Source: Methylophaga marina | GTDB lineage: Bacteria; Pseudomonadota; Gammaproteobacteria; Nitrosococcales; Methylophagaceae | Assembly: GCF_030296755.1 (NCBI RefSeq) | Contig: NZ_AP027741.1 | Span: 620,001-684,000, forward strand | Direction of reading: 5' to 3' | Length of the DNA: 64,000 bases | In this document: positions 21,224 to 31,468 of the stretch, piece by piece | Numbering within the stretch: position 1 is the first letter of the stretch | How the letters are laid out: the number at the start of each line of letters is the position of its first letter | Program-made: the position numbers and the translations under genes | The notes under the pieces: model-generated | The model's input: only the letters and a program-made list of their open reading frames with translations | Told to the model about the DNA's origin: nothing | Database searches by the model: none

Positions 21224-21335
21224 GGTCCTGCCCCTCTTCTCTGAAGTGCTCAGGACTATTCTGCTTGAGTCAGTAAGTGTTTGGCAACAAATAAGAAAAA
21301 AGGGTGGCACGATAAGTCATGCCACCCGTTGAAAA

Positions 21336-23815
21336 CTACCAGTTGTAGGTCGCTGAAGCTATTACGCGACGGCCATCACCAAAGTAGCAGACTAAGTCGG
21401 TACAGGTTGTTGTGTATTCACGATCAAATAAATTACTGACATTCAGCGCCAGTCTGACATCATCGAAGTCATAGCGGATACTGGCATCCGTTAATGTGTA
21501 ACCACCAGTTTCAATATCGACGCTTTGATTACCGCTGAGTGGGCTCAAATTATCTCTACCAATATAAGTGCTTTCTCCGATATATCGTAAGCCGGCACCC
21601 ATTCCCAAGCCTTTTAACACACCACTTGTTTTTGTGTAATCCAGCCATAAACTCGCAGTCTGACGCGGTTGGTTTGGAATCAAACTATCTTTTTCCCAGC
21701 TATTAGGACTTTTAGTGATACGTGCGTCCACGTAGCTGTAAGCTGCTGAGAGCTTAAGCTGTTGTGTTAACTCTAAACCAGCTTCTATCTCTATACCGGT
21801 AGAGTTCACTTCCCCGACCTGTCGAGAAATATTATTGGTTCCAGAAAGATCATATTCAGTTATCACATAATCATCTTTGGTTAAGTCAAAAGCCGCTAGA
21901 CTAATAAAACCATCCATATTTCGAGGTTCATACTTCACACCCAGTTCATATTGCTTGGCTTTTTCTGGGTCAAATAAATTACCTTCCGCATCAGTGCTGG
22001 CTACTAAGTTAAATGATTCGCTATAACTGACATAAGGTGAAAGACCATTATCAAATTTATATACTAGACCAACCCGCCCCGAAAAATCTTCCGCAGACTT
22101 ATCTGCATCATTTGCATTGTTTGGGAAATTTACATCAACATCATTCTTGACCCAGTCATATCGTCCACCGATCAGTAAACGCCAATTTTTATAAGCGAGT
22201 TGATCTTGAATATATAGCCCGGTTTGACGTGAATAGATATCCTTATCGCTACTAAGAGACAAATTACCAACAGTTGAGCCATACTCTGGATTTAGATAAT
22301 TAATGGCTGTGGCTGTTCCAGTGAAGTTCTTTTCTGCTTTATCGGAATAACGCCAATCAAGACCAATGAGTAAGTCGTGAGACACCTTTCCAGTGTCGAA
22401 ATGAGCTAATAACTGATTATCAATGGCAAAAGCATTTAACTCTTCCTTCTTACGGGATGCCTCTCTTCCCTGTATTCCTCTTGTTAAGTCGGTTGCAAAT
22501 ACATTTTGACTGATACCAAGCGCTTTGAAATCCAAATCGACTTCGTCATAACGTGTGTTTTGTCTGAATGACCAAGTGTCATTAAATGCATGCGAAAACT
22601 CATACCCGACCGATCGATAATCGCGATCAAAATTATTAAAATCTTCCTCGCCATCGAAAAAACCAAATTCACGGTCGTACACCTTCGCCCCACCATTAAA
22701 ATCACTAAATGTTTTCAATAATGCTGGTGAGAAATGGCTATTAAAGCTATAAGTTTGTTCATCGTGCTGCTCAACAGCCAATACGGTTAGTTGTGTGTCA
22801 TCACTGATATTCCAGGTTAATGAAGGTGCCACCATCTTGCGTTTGGCATCGTTATAATCGACTTCAGAATTAGCATCATTTCCGACAAAGGCCAGTCGAT
22901 AAAGAAGCTTACCTTCATCATCAACCTTGCCACTAAAATCCCCCGCTAACTCAAAAAAGTCATCGCTGCCGGCTGATAGACGTAACTCTCGTAAGGTGTC
23001 TTCTGTAGGCCGCTTGCTAACTAAGTTAACCAAACCACCCGGTTGCGCTTGCCCATAAGTGACAGAACTCGGGCCACGAATGACTTCAACCCGCTCCAGT
23101 GCGTAGCTATCTGCTCTCGGCAAGCCATAGGTACTCGTTGGTATTAAAAGACCATCACGATATACCTGCGATTTAGCATCAAACCCACGCAAGCTAAACC
23201 AGTCGTAACGCGTGTCATAACCAAATGGCACACTCAAGCTTGGCGTATATTGCAAGGCTTGTGCCACGGTTTTCACACCGCGATTAACTAACTGCTTCTG
23301 TGTGACCACCGAGATGGACTGTGGGATATCAATAATGGATGCATTCGTTTTTGTCGCACTAGCGCTCCTCTCCGCATTGTAACTTTCTATCGGGTCATAC
23401 GCTGAAAATGAAGTTTGCTGTCCAGTGACAGTCACGACGGGTAAATCGGCTGATTTATCATTGCTTTTAGTCAGCCGATAACTGGTTTCTGATTGTTGAA
23501 CGACGGACAGAGGCGTACCTCGCAATAAGGTTTGCAGTCCTTCATTAATCGGATAGTTACCTTTCAGTCCTGAGGTTTTATAAGCTGCCGTGAGCTCAGG
23601 TGAAAAGCTGAGTAATATGCCAGCTTGTCGTCCAAACTGATTCAGAGCCGTGGCCAAATCACCTGCCGAAACATTAAAGCTTATTTTTTATCACTCTGCG
23701 CCGAAGCCTGCTCCGCAGCCAGCACAGGTGCCGTAGATAACAGGGTCACGCCAGCTGTAGCGAGCAAAGCAGTGGTTAGCGTCATTGCGCTTAATAAAGC
23801 GGGTTTATTGAACAT
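21336..23815 (-). CDS. TonB-dependent siderophore receptor with STN domain (reading frame broken once)
   Basis: Outer-membrane receptor of the FecA/FpvA type. The N-terminal signal peptide (MFNKPALLSAMTLTT..., cut near VLAA, residues 31-34) starts at ATG 23815 after GAGGA. Then come an STN signalling domain (GDLATALNQFGRQAGILLSF), a TonB box (LPVVTVTG), the plug (SRGFD-like SLRGFDAKSQVYRDGLL) and the 22-strand barrel ending in an aromatic residue (ATYNW). The signal peptide is in a different frame from the rest. At 23684-23689 a run of six A (minus strand) meets TAA, and one extra A would give DKKISFNVSAGD and a continuous protein of about 826 residues. The STN domain and the upstream FecI/FecR pair mean it probably signals for its own transcription. 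The ligand is unknown. Confidence 0.88.
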
Positions 23816-23835
23816 GAGAGTCCTCACTTTCCATT

Positions 23836-23857
23836 AACAAATAGGTGTCTATTTGTT
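23836..23857. other. Hairpin in the fecR-receptor spacer
   Basis: Perfect 9-bp inverted repeat AACAAATAG/CTATTTGTT with a 4-base loop, located between the fecR stop and the receptor ribosome-binding site. It has no T-run, so it is not a clear terminator. It could separate receptor expression from fecIR or stabilise the receptor mRNA. Confidence 0.5.
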
Positions 23858-23891
23858 GTGTCACGTGAGAATGAAAAACAGACCAAAAAAT

Positions 23892-24860
23892 TTAAATTTT
23901 CTGCTGTGGTTTGAGTGTAATCCAATAGCGTGTTCTATACACTAACTCAAGCTGAAGTGTTGCCGCTAAAGCCTTTAGAACTTGCTCTATATTATTTAGA
24001 GGGTAAGTACCAGACACCCGACGCTCCGCTATTGAAGGGTCACAGCGTAACCAGCCATGATGATAATTTTGTAACTCAGCCACTACCTCAGTTAGAGGCA
24101 TGTTATCAGCCACTAACATATATTGTTGCCAAGCCAGCATGCTTTCCTGTGCGGACATAACGCTTCCCAGCTCAGTGGCATTGAAACTAAGCTGCTGCCC
24201 GGCCTTTACTCTTAACAGTGGCAGATGGTTTCCCCGGATAAAATCGACAGCACCTTCATAAACAGCCAACAATGCCGTGTTGTCTCGCTGCCTGACATAA
24301 AAACGCGTGCCTACTGGCTTGAGATCAGCCCAGTCCGTTTTCAATAAAAAAGGTCTGGTATCTTTCGCGGTAGTGATCATAATGTCACCGCTGATTAAGG
24401 TCAGGTGTCGTTGGTTTTCTGAATACGCAATAGAAAAGGCACTATTGGCATTCATGTCCACTTGGGTGCCATCAGAGAGTGTCACCGAACGGGTTTCACC
24501 AATGCCAGTCCGGTAATCAGCCAGTAATGGGAGCAAGAGAGTCTCATTCTTAAAATAAACCCAGCTGCCACCACTCATAACCGCTATACCAGCCAAAGAA
24601 CGTAAGACATGTCGCCGACTTTTATCTGTTTTGAACAGCGTTTTTTCCGCAATAGCGCGTGATAATGGCGTAGGTAAGGTATTGAGTTCATTATTGACTT
24701 GTTCAATTCTTGACCAAGCTAATTGATGCTGAGGATCGGCCGCCAACCACGCCTGCCATTGCTGATACAAGAGCTTGTCGTCCGTTTGTTCGGATAACGC
24801 CAGATACCACTCAATAGCCTCTAATGCGATTTTTTGTTCAAGCTGTATTGCGTCTGACAT
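23892..24860 (-). CDS. FecR-family anti-sigma/sigma regulator
   Basis: 322 residues. The cytoplasmic N-terminal domain has EWYLALSEQTDDKLLYQQW and PQHQLAWSRIE (DUF4880). A single membrane segment lies near 85-105, after an Arg-rich KSRRHVLRS. The periplasmic FecR domain contains RTGIGETRSVTLSDGTQV. The C-terminal STN-contacting part has VSGTYPLNNIEQVLKAL. It transmits ligand binding from the receptor to the sigma factor. It starts 3 bp after the sigma gene. Confidence 0.92.
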   Translation of the reverse strand: MSDAIQLEQKIALEAIEWYLALSEQTDDKLLYQQWQAWLAADPQHQLAWSRIEQVNNELNTLPTPLSRAIAEKTLFKTDKSRRHVLRSLAGIAVMSGGSWVYFKNETLLLPLLADYRTGIGETRSVTLSDGTQVDMNANSAFSIAYSENQRHLTLISGDIMITTAKDTRPFLLKTDWADLKPVGTRFYVRQRDNTALLAVYEGAVDFIRGNHLPLLRVKAGQQLSFNATELGSVMSAQESMLAWQQYMLVADNMPLTEVVAELQNYHHGWLRCDPSIAERRVSGTYPLNNIEQVLKALAATLQLELVYRTRYWITLKPQQKI

Positions 24861-24863
24861 GGA

Positions 24864-25376
24864 TTATTTGACGGTGATTGCAAAATAACATTGCGCTGCT
24901 GCCCGAGTTAAGTATCGCTTAACAGTGGACACCGACACCGCTAATTTTTCAGCTATTTCCTGTTGCTTCATGCCATCCAATTGCGCATAGAGGAAAGCGC
25001 GCTTTACATCCAACGGTAAGCCCTGCAAACGCCGGTTTATATCCACTATGGTTTCGACAATGATGGCGCGTTCTTCTTCTGATGGTTGGAGACTTTCAGG
25101 CATATCGGTAATGGCTTCCAAATACGCTTTTTCTACTTGTTGACGTCGCCAGTGATTAGCCACACTTCGCTTTGCCAATGTTGTCAAAAAGGCGCGTGGT
25201 TCTGTGAGTAAGAGTTGCTCTTCGCGCGCCAGTAATGTGACAAAAATATCATGGGAAATGTCCGCCGCAGACTCGGTAGATTCCACTTTGCCGCGTAACC
25301 ACCGAAACAGCCAAGTATGATGTTGACGATAGAGATTAGATATCGTTTGTTGCTCTGACTCCTGAAAAACGGACAT
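24864..25376 (-). CDS. FecI-like ECF sigma factor
   Basis: 170 residues. Region 2 is LYRQHHTWLFRWLRGKV and AADISHDIFVTLL; region 4 is LDGMKQQEIAEKLAVSVSTVKRYLTRA with a helix-turn-helix. It directs RNA polymerase to the receptor promoter when released by the FecR-like protein. A Fur-type site lies just upstream, the expected iron control of a fecIR pair. Confidence 0.93.
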   Translation of the reverse strand: MSVFQESEQQTISNLYRQHHTWLFRWLRGKVESTESAADISHDIFVTLLAREEQLLLTEPRAFLTTLAKRSVANHWRRQQVEKAYLEAITDMPESLQPSEEERAIIVETIVDINRRLQGLPLDVKRAFLYAQLDGMKQQEIAEKLAVSVSTVKRYLTRAAAQCYFAITVK

Positions 25377-25395
25377 AGCTTGCCTGACGGGTTAA

Positions 25396-25414
25396 ATAAA
25401 TGAGAATCATTATC
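25396..25414. promoter_or_regulatory. Fur box upstream of the first FecI-like gene
   Basis: ATAAATGAGAATCATTATC matches the 19-bp Fur consensus GATAATGATAATCATTATC at 15 positions. Its centre lies about 30 bp upstream of the sigma-factor start at 25376. It would repress fecIR when iron is sufficient. Confidence 0.75.
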
Positions 25415-25455
25415 ATATAATATCCAACCTCAATCAGGCAATAGCTATTCAGCCA

Positions 25456-27033
25456 TCAGAGATGTTCGCGTGTGGAACGGAAATCGATATCTGGCCAGCG
25501 TTCCATCGTCAGGTCAAGATTCACCCGCGTTGGTGCAATATAAGTCAGGTTTCCGGCACCATCCAATGCCAGGTTTTGCGACGCTTTCTTTTTAAACTCT
25601 TCCAGTTTACGGACATCATCACAATAGACCCAGCGGGCGGTGTATACCTGAACCGCTTCATAAGCACATTCCACGTTATATTCACCTTTCAAACGATGAA
25701 CCACCACGTCAAACTGAAGCACACCCACCGCACCCAGAATGAGATCATTATTATCAAGTGGGCGGAATAACTGTGTTGCCCCTTCCTCACTCAATTGCTG
25801 CAAGCCTTTCAATAAGGCTTTATTTTTAAGCGGATCTTTCAATCTGACACGACGAAATAACTCTGGTGCGAAATAAGGAATGCCGGTGAACTGAAGATCT
25901 TCACCCTGAGTAAATGTATCGCCAATCTGAATCGTGCCATGATTGTGCATACCCAAAATATCACCAGGATAAGCTTCCTCGGCTTGTTCGCGTTCCGCCG
26001 CCATAAATGTCACGGCGTTCGCGATAGTCACATCTTTACCAATACGAGTCTGATGCAACTTCATACCTTTTGTGTATTTACCTGAACACACGCGTAAAAA
26101 AGCAATTCGGTCACGATGCTTTGGATCCATATTCGCCTGAATCTTAAATACAAAGCCACTAAAGTTCTCTTCACCAGACTCAACAACGCGTGTTTTTGTC
26201 TCACGAGATTGTGGCGGTGGCGCATATTTCACAAAGGAATCCAATAACTCTGTAATACCAAAGTTATTCATCGCTGAGCCAAAAAACACAGGTGACAACT
26301 CGCCAGCTAAAAACAGCTCCAAGTCAAATTCATTACTAGCACCACGCACCAGCTCAATCTCCATGCGTAAGTCTTCCGCCAGCCCACCGAATAGCTCATC
26401 TAAGCGAGGGTTATCAAGCCCTTCTATGACTTCACCCGCTTCTTTGGCATGCGCTTCGAACAAATGAACATTATCATCTAATAAGTGATAAATCCCCTTG
26501 AAGCCTTTACCCATGCCAATAGGCCATGTGATCGGCGCACAGCCTATATTTAGAATCGTTTCGATTTCATCCAACAATTCAACAGGCTCACGACCTTCCC
26601 TATCTAATTTGTTAATAAAGGTCAGAATCGGCGTATCACGCAGACGACAGACTTCCATCAACTTAATAGTCCGTTCTTCAACACCTTTGGCACTATCAAT
26701 TACCATTAAGGCTGAATCCACAGCGGTCAATGTGCGATAAGTATCTTCCGAGAAATCAGCATGGCCCGGTGTATCAAGCAGATTCACAATCTCATCACGC
26801 CATGGAAACTGCATCACTGATGAGGTGACAGAAATGCCCCGCTCCTTCTCCATTTCCATCCAGTCAGATGTGGCATGTTTATCAGTCTTGCGAGATTTAA
26901 CACTGCCCGCGGATTGGATCATGCCACTGAAATAGAGGAGTTTTTCAGTGATGGTCGTTTTACCGGCATCAGGATGCGAAATAATCGCAAAAGTGCGGCG
27001 CTTTGAAGCCGCTTTTTGGACTGGGCTAGACAT
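25456..27033 (-). CDS. prfC: Peptide chain release factor 3 (RF3)
   Basis: 525 residues, translational GTPase. G1 is SHPDAGKTT, switch [19 protein letters not shown]4 FINKLDR, then the RF3-specific domains with a C-terminus ending [11 protein letters not shown]. It recycles RF1/RF2 after termination. It stands between two iron-signalling systems and shares its upstream region with the second FecI-like gene. A 48-codon frame ends 3 bp before its ATG. Confidence 0.97.
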   Translation of the reverse strand: MSSPVQKAASKRRTFAIISHPDAGKTTITEKLLYFSGMIQSAGSVKSRKTDKHATSDWMEMEKERGISVTSSVMQFPWRDEIVNLLDTPGHADFSEDTYRTLTAVDSALMVIDSAKGVEERTIKLMEVCRLRDTPILTFINKLDREGREPVELLDEIETILNIGCAPITWPIGMGKGFKGIYHLLDDNVHLFEAHAKEAGEVIEGLDNPRLDELFGGLAEDLRMEIELVRGASNEFDLELFLAGELSPVFFGSAMNNFGITELLDSFVKYAPPPQSRETKTRVVESGEENFSGFVFKIQANMDPKHRDRIAFLRVCSGKYTKGMKLHQTRIGKDVTIANAVTFMAAEREQAEEAYPGDILGMHNHGTIQIGDTFTQGEDLQFTGIPYFAPELFRRVRLKDPLKNKALLKGLQQLSEEGATQLFRPLDNNDLILGAVGVLQFDVVVHRLKGEYNVECAYEAVQVYTARWVYCDDVRKLEEFKKKASQNLALDGAGNLTYIAPTRVNLDLTMERWPDIDFRSTREHL

Positions 27034-27036
27034 AAT

Positions 27037-27183
27037 TTAATCACTTTCAAGAGTTTCAGTATCGTCATCGACGACAAACGATCCATTTTCTCGCATCAAT
27101 GCCTGTTTCTCAAATATAAATTCTTCCACTTTACAGTTGCGCATCAACAAATGATAATAAGAAAGATTATCATTAGCATCCAT
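27037..27183 (-). CDS. Possible 48-codon leader or small gene upstream of prfC
   Basis: Frame starting MDANDNLSYYHLLMRNCKVE and ending in the acidic DDDTETLESD. Its stop is 3 bp before the prfC ATG, a spacing seen with translational coupling. A weak AGAG precedes the ATG. Against it, codons 4-12 lie inside the Fur palindrome and sigma-2 promoter region. If prfC is transcribed from within that palindrome, the frame would not be on the message. I recognise no homologue. Confidence 0.35.
   Translation of the reverse strand: MDANDNLSYYHLLMRNCKVEEFIFEKQALMRENGSFVVDDDTETLESD
27130..27158 (+). promoter_or_regulatory. Sigma-70 promoter for the second FecI-like gene
   Basis: A -35 TTTACA (27130-27135) and -10 GATAAT (27153-27158) are separated by exactly 17 bases, each one mismatch from consensus. 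The -10 lies within the Fur palindrome. Confidence 0.6.
27150..27174. promoter_or_regulatory. Fur-type palindrome between prfC and the second FecI-like gene
   Basis: Perfect 9-bp arms AATGATAAT/ATTATCATT are separated by 7 bases. The arms are Fur half-sites, and the palindrome covers the -10 of the sigma-2 promoter. Fur binding would silence the sigma factor under iron repletion and could also affect prfC on the other strand. Confidence 0.75.
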
Positions 27184-27197
27184 AAGATATCTCTTGA

Positions 27198-27713
27198 ATG
27201 AAACATACTAGTTCGCAACAACACGCTTCTAAGCAGATTGAAATGTTGTATATCCATAATCAACAGTGGCTGCGAAGTTGGCTGTATAAACAATTGGGTT
27301 GCAACCACCTGGCTGCTGACTTACTACACGATACCTTTGAGCGCTTGTTAAAACGGGTAAAAAACGATGTTATTGAAGATAGTGATGCTTATTTAAAAAC
27401 GGTTGCTCGCCACCTATTGACCGATCATTGGCGTAAAAAGAACATTGAAACGGCTTATCAGCAATGCGTTAGCGAACTTGAGCCAGATTTAGCGCCATCA
27501 GCTGAAGAGCAAGTGGAGCATTTAGAGTTATTAATTCAGGTGGATAACCGACTAAGACAACTGAAAACAGATGTTCGTCAAACATTTATCGCCGTTCAGC
27601 TGGAAGGCTTAAATTATGCCGACACAGCCAATAGACTCGCTATATCGATCAGCACCGTGAAGCGGCATTTGAAGCAAGCCATGTTGTGTTGTTGTTTTAA
27701 TTTGTCAGTATAA
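27198..27713 (+). CDS. Second FecI-like ECF sigma factor
   Basis: 171 residues, same layout as the first copy: region 2 LYIHNQQWLRSWLYKQLG and AADLLHDTFERLLKR, region 4 LEGLNYADTANRLAISISTVKRHLKQA. It is clearly a paralogue of the gene at 24864-25376 but diverged. It is two bases from the downstream fecR-like start, and the promoter and Fur site lie immediately upstream. Confidence 0.92.
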   Translation: MKHTSSQQHASKQIEMLYIHNQQWLRSWLYKQLGCNHLAADLLHDTFERLLKRVKNDVIEDSDAYLKTVARHLLTDHWRKKNIETAYQQCVSELEPDLAPSAEEQVEHLELLIQVDNRLRQLKTDVRQTFIAVQLEGLNYADTANRLAISISTVKRHLKQAMLCCCFNLSV

Positions 27714-27715
27714 CG

Positions 27716-28690
27716 ATGCGATCACTCCACGAAAGTACAATCCCACTCACCATTGCAGAAGAAGCGGCCGATTGGTGGTTGGAGCTACAAAATTCTGATA
27801 ATCAGACTTTAACTCAACAACGCATTAGTTCATGGCGACAGCAATCATCGGTTCATGATGAAGCCTGGCAGAAGATTGCTGCTTTTGACATGATGCTTAA
27901 TGATATTAACGCGCCACAGCGTCGTCCAATCAGCCAACACGTTCTCAGTCAGCCATCTCCCGGACCTCGCCGACAGTTGCTTAAATCTCTATTTGGTCTT
28001 GCGGTGATTGGCTCAACCCCATGGTTTATCGGTTCACCTGTCACCCATCAACAATATAAGACACTCGCCACCAAAGTAGGTGAGCACCGTAGCTGGACAT
28101 TGGCAAATGGTGTTGAAGTCCACCTCAATACTGACACTATCGTTGAGATAGACGAAACGGATACATTGATGACTCTCCTACTCAAACAAGGGGAAATAGC
28201 GATCATCACCCATGCCGAACAGCACCCTCAACAACTGCTGAAAGTGACAACAGCTATTGGAGATATCACACCGATAGGCACCCACTTTGTCGTCAGACAA
28301 CACCCTGAACAGATTCAAGTCACACTATTTGAAGGCCAAGTAAACGTTTCCGATAAGCACTCTCTGAGATCATGGACACTTCAGGAAAACCAGGCAATGA
28401 CATTGACTGCGTCAGGAGAAGTGTCGATGTTCAAGGCCAATACACAAACGCTTGCCTGGCAAACAGGCATGTTAATCGTGTCTGATATGCCTTTGAACAG
28501 CTTTGTCTCTGAACTCAGCCGATACCACCATGCCTTTATCCGCTATGAACCACAGATTGCTAATTTGAGAGTCTCAGGCTCATACCCAACCGACGATTTA
28601 GCAGCGGTTATGAATGCTGTTAGTAGAGCACTCAACCTAGAGTACACAAAACGTTTTGGCGTCTGGTTTCATTTATCTGAAAAAAAATGA
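27716..28690 (+). CDS. Second FecR-family regulator
   Basis: 324 residues. N-terminal DUF4880-like domain (AADWWLELQNSDNQTLTQQ, HDEAWQKI), a membrane segment near 91-110 (RRQLLKSLFGLAVIGSTPWFI), periplasmic FecR core (KVGEHRSWTLANGVEVHLNT) and a C-terminal VSGSYPTDDLAAVMNAV segment contacting a receptor STN domain. The cognate receptor is the next gene. Confidence 0.92.
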   Translation: MRSLHESTIPLTIAEEAADWWLELQNSDNQTLTQQRISSWRQQSSVHDEAWQKIAAFDMMLNDINAPQRRPISQHVLSQPSPGPRRQLLKSLFGLAVIGSTPWFIGSPVTHQQYKTLATKVGEHRSWTLANGVEVHLNTDTIVEIDETDTLMTLLLKQGEIAIITHAEQHPQQLLKVTTAIGDITPIGTHFVVRQHPEQIQVTLFEGQVNVSDKHSLRSWTLQENQAMTLTASGEVSMFKANTQTLAWQTGMLIVSDMPLNSFVSELSRYHHAFIRYEPQIANLRVSGSYPTDDLAAVMNAVSRALNLEYTKRFGVWFHLSEKK

Positions 28691-28750
28691 GCTGATTTTT
28701 TTCCTGGTTCGTCCTGAGTAATAACAACAGAACAAACCACGGAATCCATT

Positions 28751-31468
28751 ATGAATCGAACTTATTTATCTTCAGCAATACTCAATATTCTCCTGCTATC
28801 CAGCACAAGTATTGTCTTTCCCTCCGTCAGCTTTGCAGACGATACATCATCAAAGCGCACTAGCGTGACCGAATCACAGCAAATTTCCATACCTGCTGGG
28901 TCTTTGGAGACGGCCCTTAACCAACTCGGTCAACAAACAGGGTTACTGATTAGTTTTTCAGCAGATTTAGTCAGGGACCAATCAAGCCCTGGTGCTAAGC
29001 AGGCTCGCAGCATTTATCAGGCTTTAGACCAAATACTGGCACACAGTGGGCTTAGATACGTCCAAAATGGTGAGTTAAGTTACACCATCCTTCCTATTCA
29101 GAGTGCGGATCAATCAGGCGTAGATTTACCACAACTGAATATTGAAGCATTACCTCATAACCCAGAAATAAAAACTCTCACCTCTATCGAAATGCGCCAA
29201 TCACTTAGGTCAGATCTGGCAGAAGCACTGAGCCTTATCCCTTCAGTACGTGTCGATGACACGGCCAGCTCAAGCCTGCAACAAGGTGATATCAAACCAG
29301 CAGAGTTTTCCATTCGTGGCGCAGCTCCATATCAAAATAAACTAATGCTTGATGGGGCGAGCATTGACAGTCGGCTAGATCCTGCTCTTGAAGAAAGTGC
29401 TTCGAACTACACACGGGTTGCCGGACACTCTCAAGGTTTATTTGTTGACCCCACTTTTCTGGATAATTTAACCGTCATTGATGTGAATGCTTCAGCCAGT
29501 GAAGGAGGATTTGTTGGTGGTGTCGTCAAAGCAGAAACCAAAGCCTATTCAGGACGAGACGAATTTCAAATCAAACACCGTAAAACCCAAGACAGCTGGA
29601 CGGAATTTCATGTTGATGAGTCTCAAGAAGGTGAGTTTTTTGAAGATGGGGCAAGACAATTACCAACTGGCTTGCCCGGAGATTATCATCCTAAGTTCCG
29701 TAAATCAGAGACAGCTCTGCAAGGCGCGACACGAATAGGTGATATAGGTGTTTTTGCAGGTTATAGTGAAAAAGAATCACACATTTCCCAAAAGCAACTG
29801 GTGCAATTAGATTTTGATTACTTTGCTGACACAGGGCGTATATTTAAACCTTCCGATGAAAAAACCCTAGATAAAGAATCACGTTACGGCGTGGTTAGAT
29901 TTGACCTGCTCGAACGTGATTATGATCTCAATGCCTCAGTCGCCTACAGCGATTATTACGAAGACAGTTTCCTGATTAACTACATTGGTTCAGACTTTGA
30001 AGGACAACATCAAGGTCTGAATGCGAGTGTTAATTTTGGGAAACAATTCGCTGACACTCGTATGGCTCTTAATCTCAATGCAGGTACCAATGCCGATCAA
30101 CGTGAGTTTGAAAGCAACACCATTGATCAATATAAATACACCAGTATCTATGAAGCGGGGATTTTTGGTGGTTATGGTGATTTAGCCAACCGTCAATATA
30201 CGATTGGTTCAACACTTAACTTTACCACCTCACTGAATGAGTCCCATGTATGGCGCTATGGTACCGAGCTGAAATGGGCTCGTTACATGCAAGATCGCGG
30301 AAATGACTTTACCTTCAATGAATACACCTTAGACTTCACTCAGCCACTCCCTCCTCAAACCTCACCGGGCTCATGGGCGCCTAGCGATCAGTTTCATAGC
30401 CGGGAAGTAATTTACCAGGCGGGGAAAATTGCCTTTGATAATATGGATATTTCTGCATTTACTGAATTAAACGGTGACTACCAGCATGTCTTTTGGCGTG
30501 CTGGTGTGCGAGTGGAACATGATGATTGGTTAGACAATGTCAATTTAGCACCAAGAATTCAAGCAGGTGTCTATTTAAACAACACGCAAACAGCACGTAT
30601 TACCGTTGGTGCAAACCGTTACTACGGTAAGTCCTTTTTATCTTATCGCTTACGAGAAGAAGAACGTAGTCGCATGAGCATTCGTGAACGCGATAGTGCA
30701 AGTGACAATTGGACCACTATTGATCCAACACAAGAGTGGGAGTTTCGCGACCTCGATACACCTTATGATGATGAATACAGCGTAGGACTCTATGCTGAAG
30801 TATTAAGTGGGCAAGCAGGCCTCCAATACGTAGAGCGCCAGGGACGTAAACAAATTCGAACCCATTATGATTCTACTTCCGAAGTCAGTTGGTTTGAAAA
30901 CTCAGGCAGCAGTAATACACAACAAGTCGATCTGTTCTGGCGTTCTTCACCTTTCCGATTTGCTGGTATGAAATGGTTAGTTAATTCAACCGTGAGTTGG
31001 ATGGATAAAGACACTGATGCTCGCTATGGTGATAGTGGCGGTTATCTATCTAGTGTCGATGCGAATGAACAGGTCATATTTGAAGGTAATCAAGTCGCTC
31101 GCCGAGCATTACCCGCCGGTGACTTCGCCACACCAGTGACAGCTAATCTGGACATTATCATGCAGGCATTTGATGATCGTTTACTGGTAAAAAATAGCTG
31201 GGCCTTTACCAACGGTTATAAATATTTAAAAAGTTTAGGTAAAGATGATGATACCGGTCTGGATAGTTATGAAACAGAAAATCAAGGACGAACTACTCGC
31301 TGGGATATCAGTGTTGAATACGCGCTACTTTCACGCCCCTCCTCACCTTATATTCGAGCCGATATCATTAACGTCTCAGATAAGCGAAATGTGGTGACGA
31401 CGGAATCAGGCATCCAATTATTTGGTTTAGGCCGTCAGTTCTGGTTCGAAATTGGGTATCGCTACTGA
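28751..31468 (+). CDS. Large TonB-dependent receptor with STN domain, partner of a di-heme peroxidase
   Basis: 905 residues. Signal peptide (about 1-29, ending SVSFA), STN domain (IPAGSLETALNQLGQQTGLLISF), a plug with SIRGAAPYQNKLMLDGASID, and a long barrel ending FWFEIGYRY with a terminal aromatic residue. It shares little with the first receptor outside the STN domain and lacks its siderophore-receptor plug wording, so the ligand class may differ. The stop overlaps the start of the di-heme peroxidase gene (TGATG), a direct sign of a shared function. The ligand is unknown. Confidence 0.88.
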   Translation: MNRTYLSSAILNILLLSSTSIVFPSVSFADDTSSKRTSVTESQQISIPAGSLETALNQLGQQTGLLISFSADLVRDQSSPGAKQARSIYQALDQILAHSGLRYVQNGELSYTILPIQSADQSGVDLPQLNIEALPHNPEIKTLTSIEMRQSLRSDLAEALSLIPSVRVDDTASSSLQQGDIKPAEFSIRGAAPYQNKLMLDGASIDSRLDPALEESASNYTRVAGHSQGLFVDPTFLDNLTVIDVNASASEGGFVGGVVKAETKAYSGRDEFQIKHRKTQDSWTEFHVDESQEGEFFEDGARQLPTGLPGDYHPKFRKSETALQGATRIGDIGVFAGYSEKESHISQKQLVQLDFDYFADTGRIFKPSDEKTLDKESRYGVVRFDLLERDYDLNASVAYSDYYEDSFLINYIGSDFEGQHQGLNASVNFGKQFADTRMALNLNAGTNADQREFESNTIDQYKYTSIYEAGIFGGYGDLANRQYTIGSTLNFTTSLNESHVWRYGTELKWARYMQDRGNDFTFNEYTLDFTQPLPPQTSPGSWAPSDQFHSREVIYQAGKIAFDNMDISAFTELNGDYQHVFWRAGVRVEHDDWLDNVNLAPRIQAGVYLNNTQTARITVGANRYYGKSFLSYRLREEERSRMSIRERDSASDNWTTIDPTQEWEFRDLDTPYDDEYSVGLYAEVLSGQAGLQYVERQGRKQIRTHYDSTSEVSWFENSGSSNTQQVDLFWRSSPFRFAGMKWLVNSTVSWMDKDTDARYGDSGGYLSSVDANEQVIFEGNQVARRALPAGDFATPVTANLDIIMQAFDDRLLVKNSWAFTNGYKYLKSLGKDDDTGLDSYETENQGRTTRWDISVEYALLSRPSSPYIRADIINVSDKRNVVTTESGIQLFGLGRQFWFEIGYRY

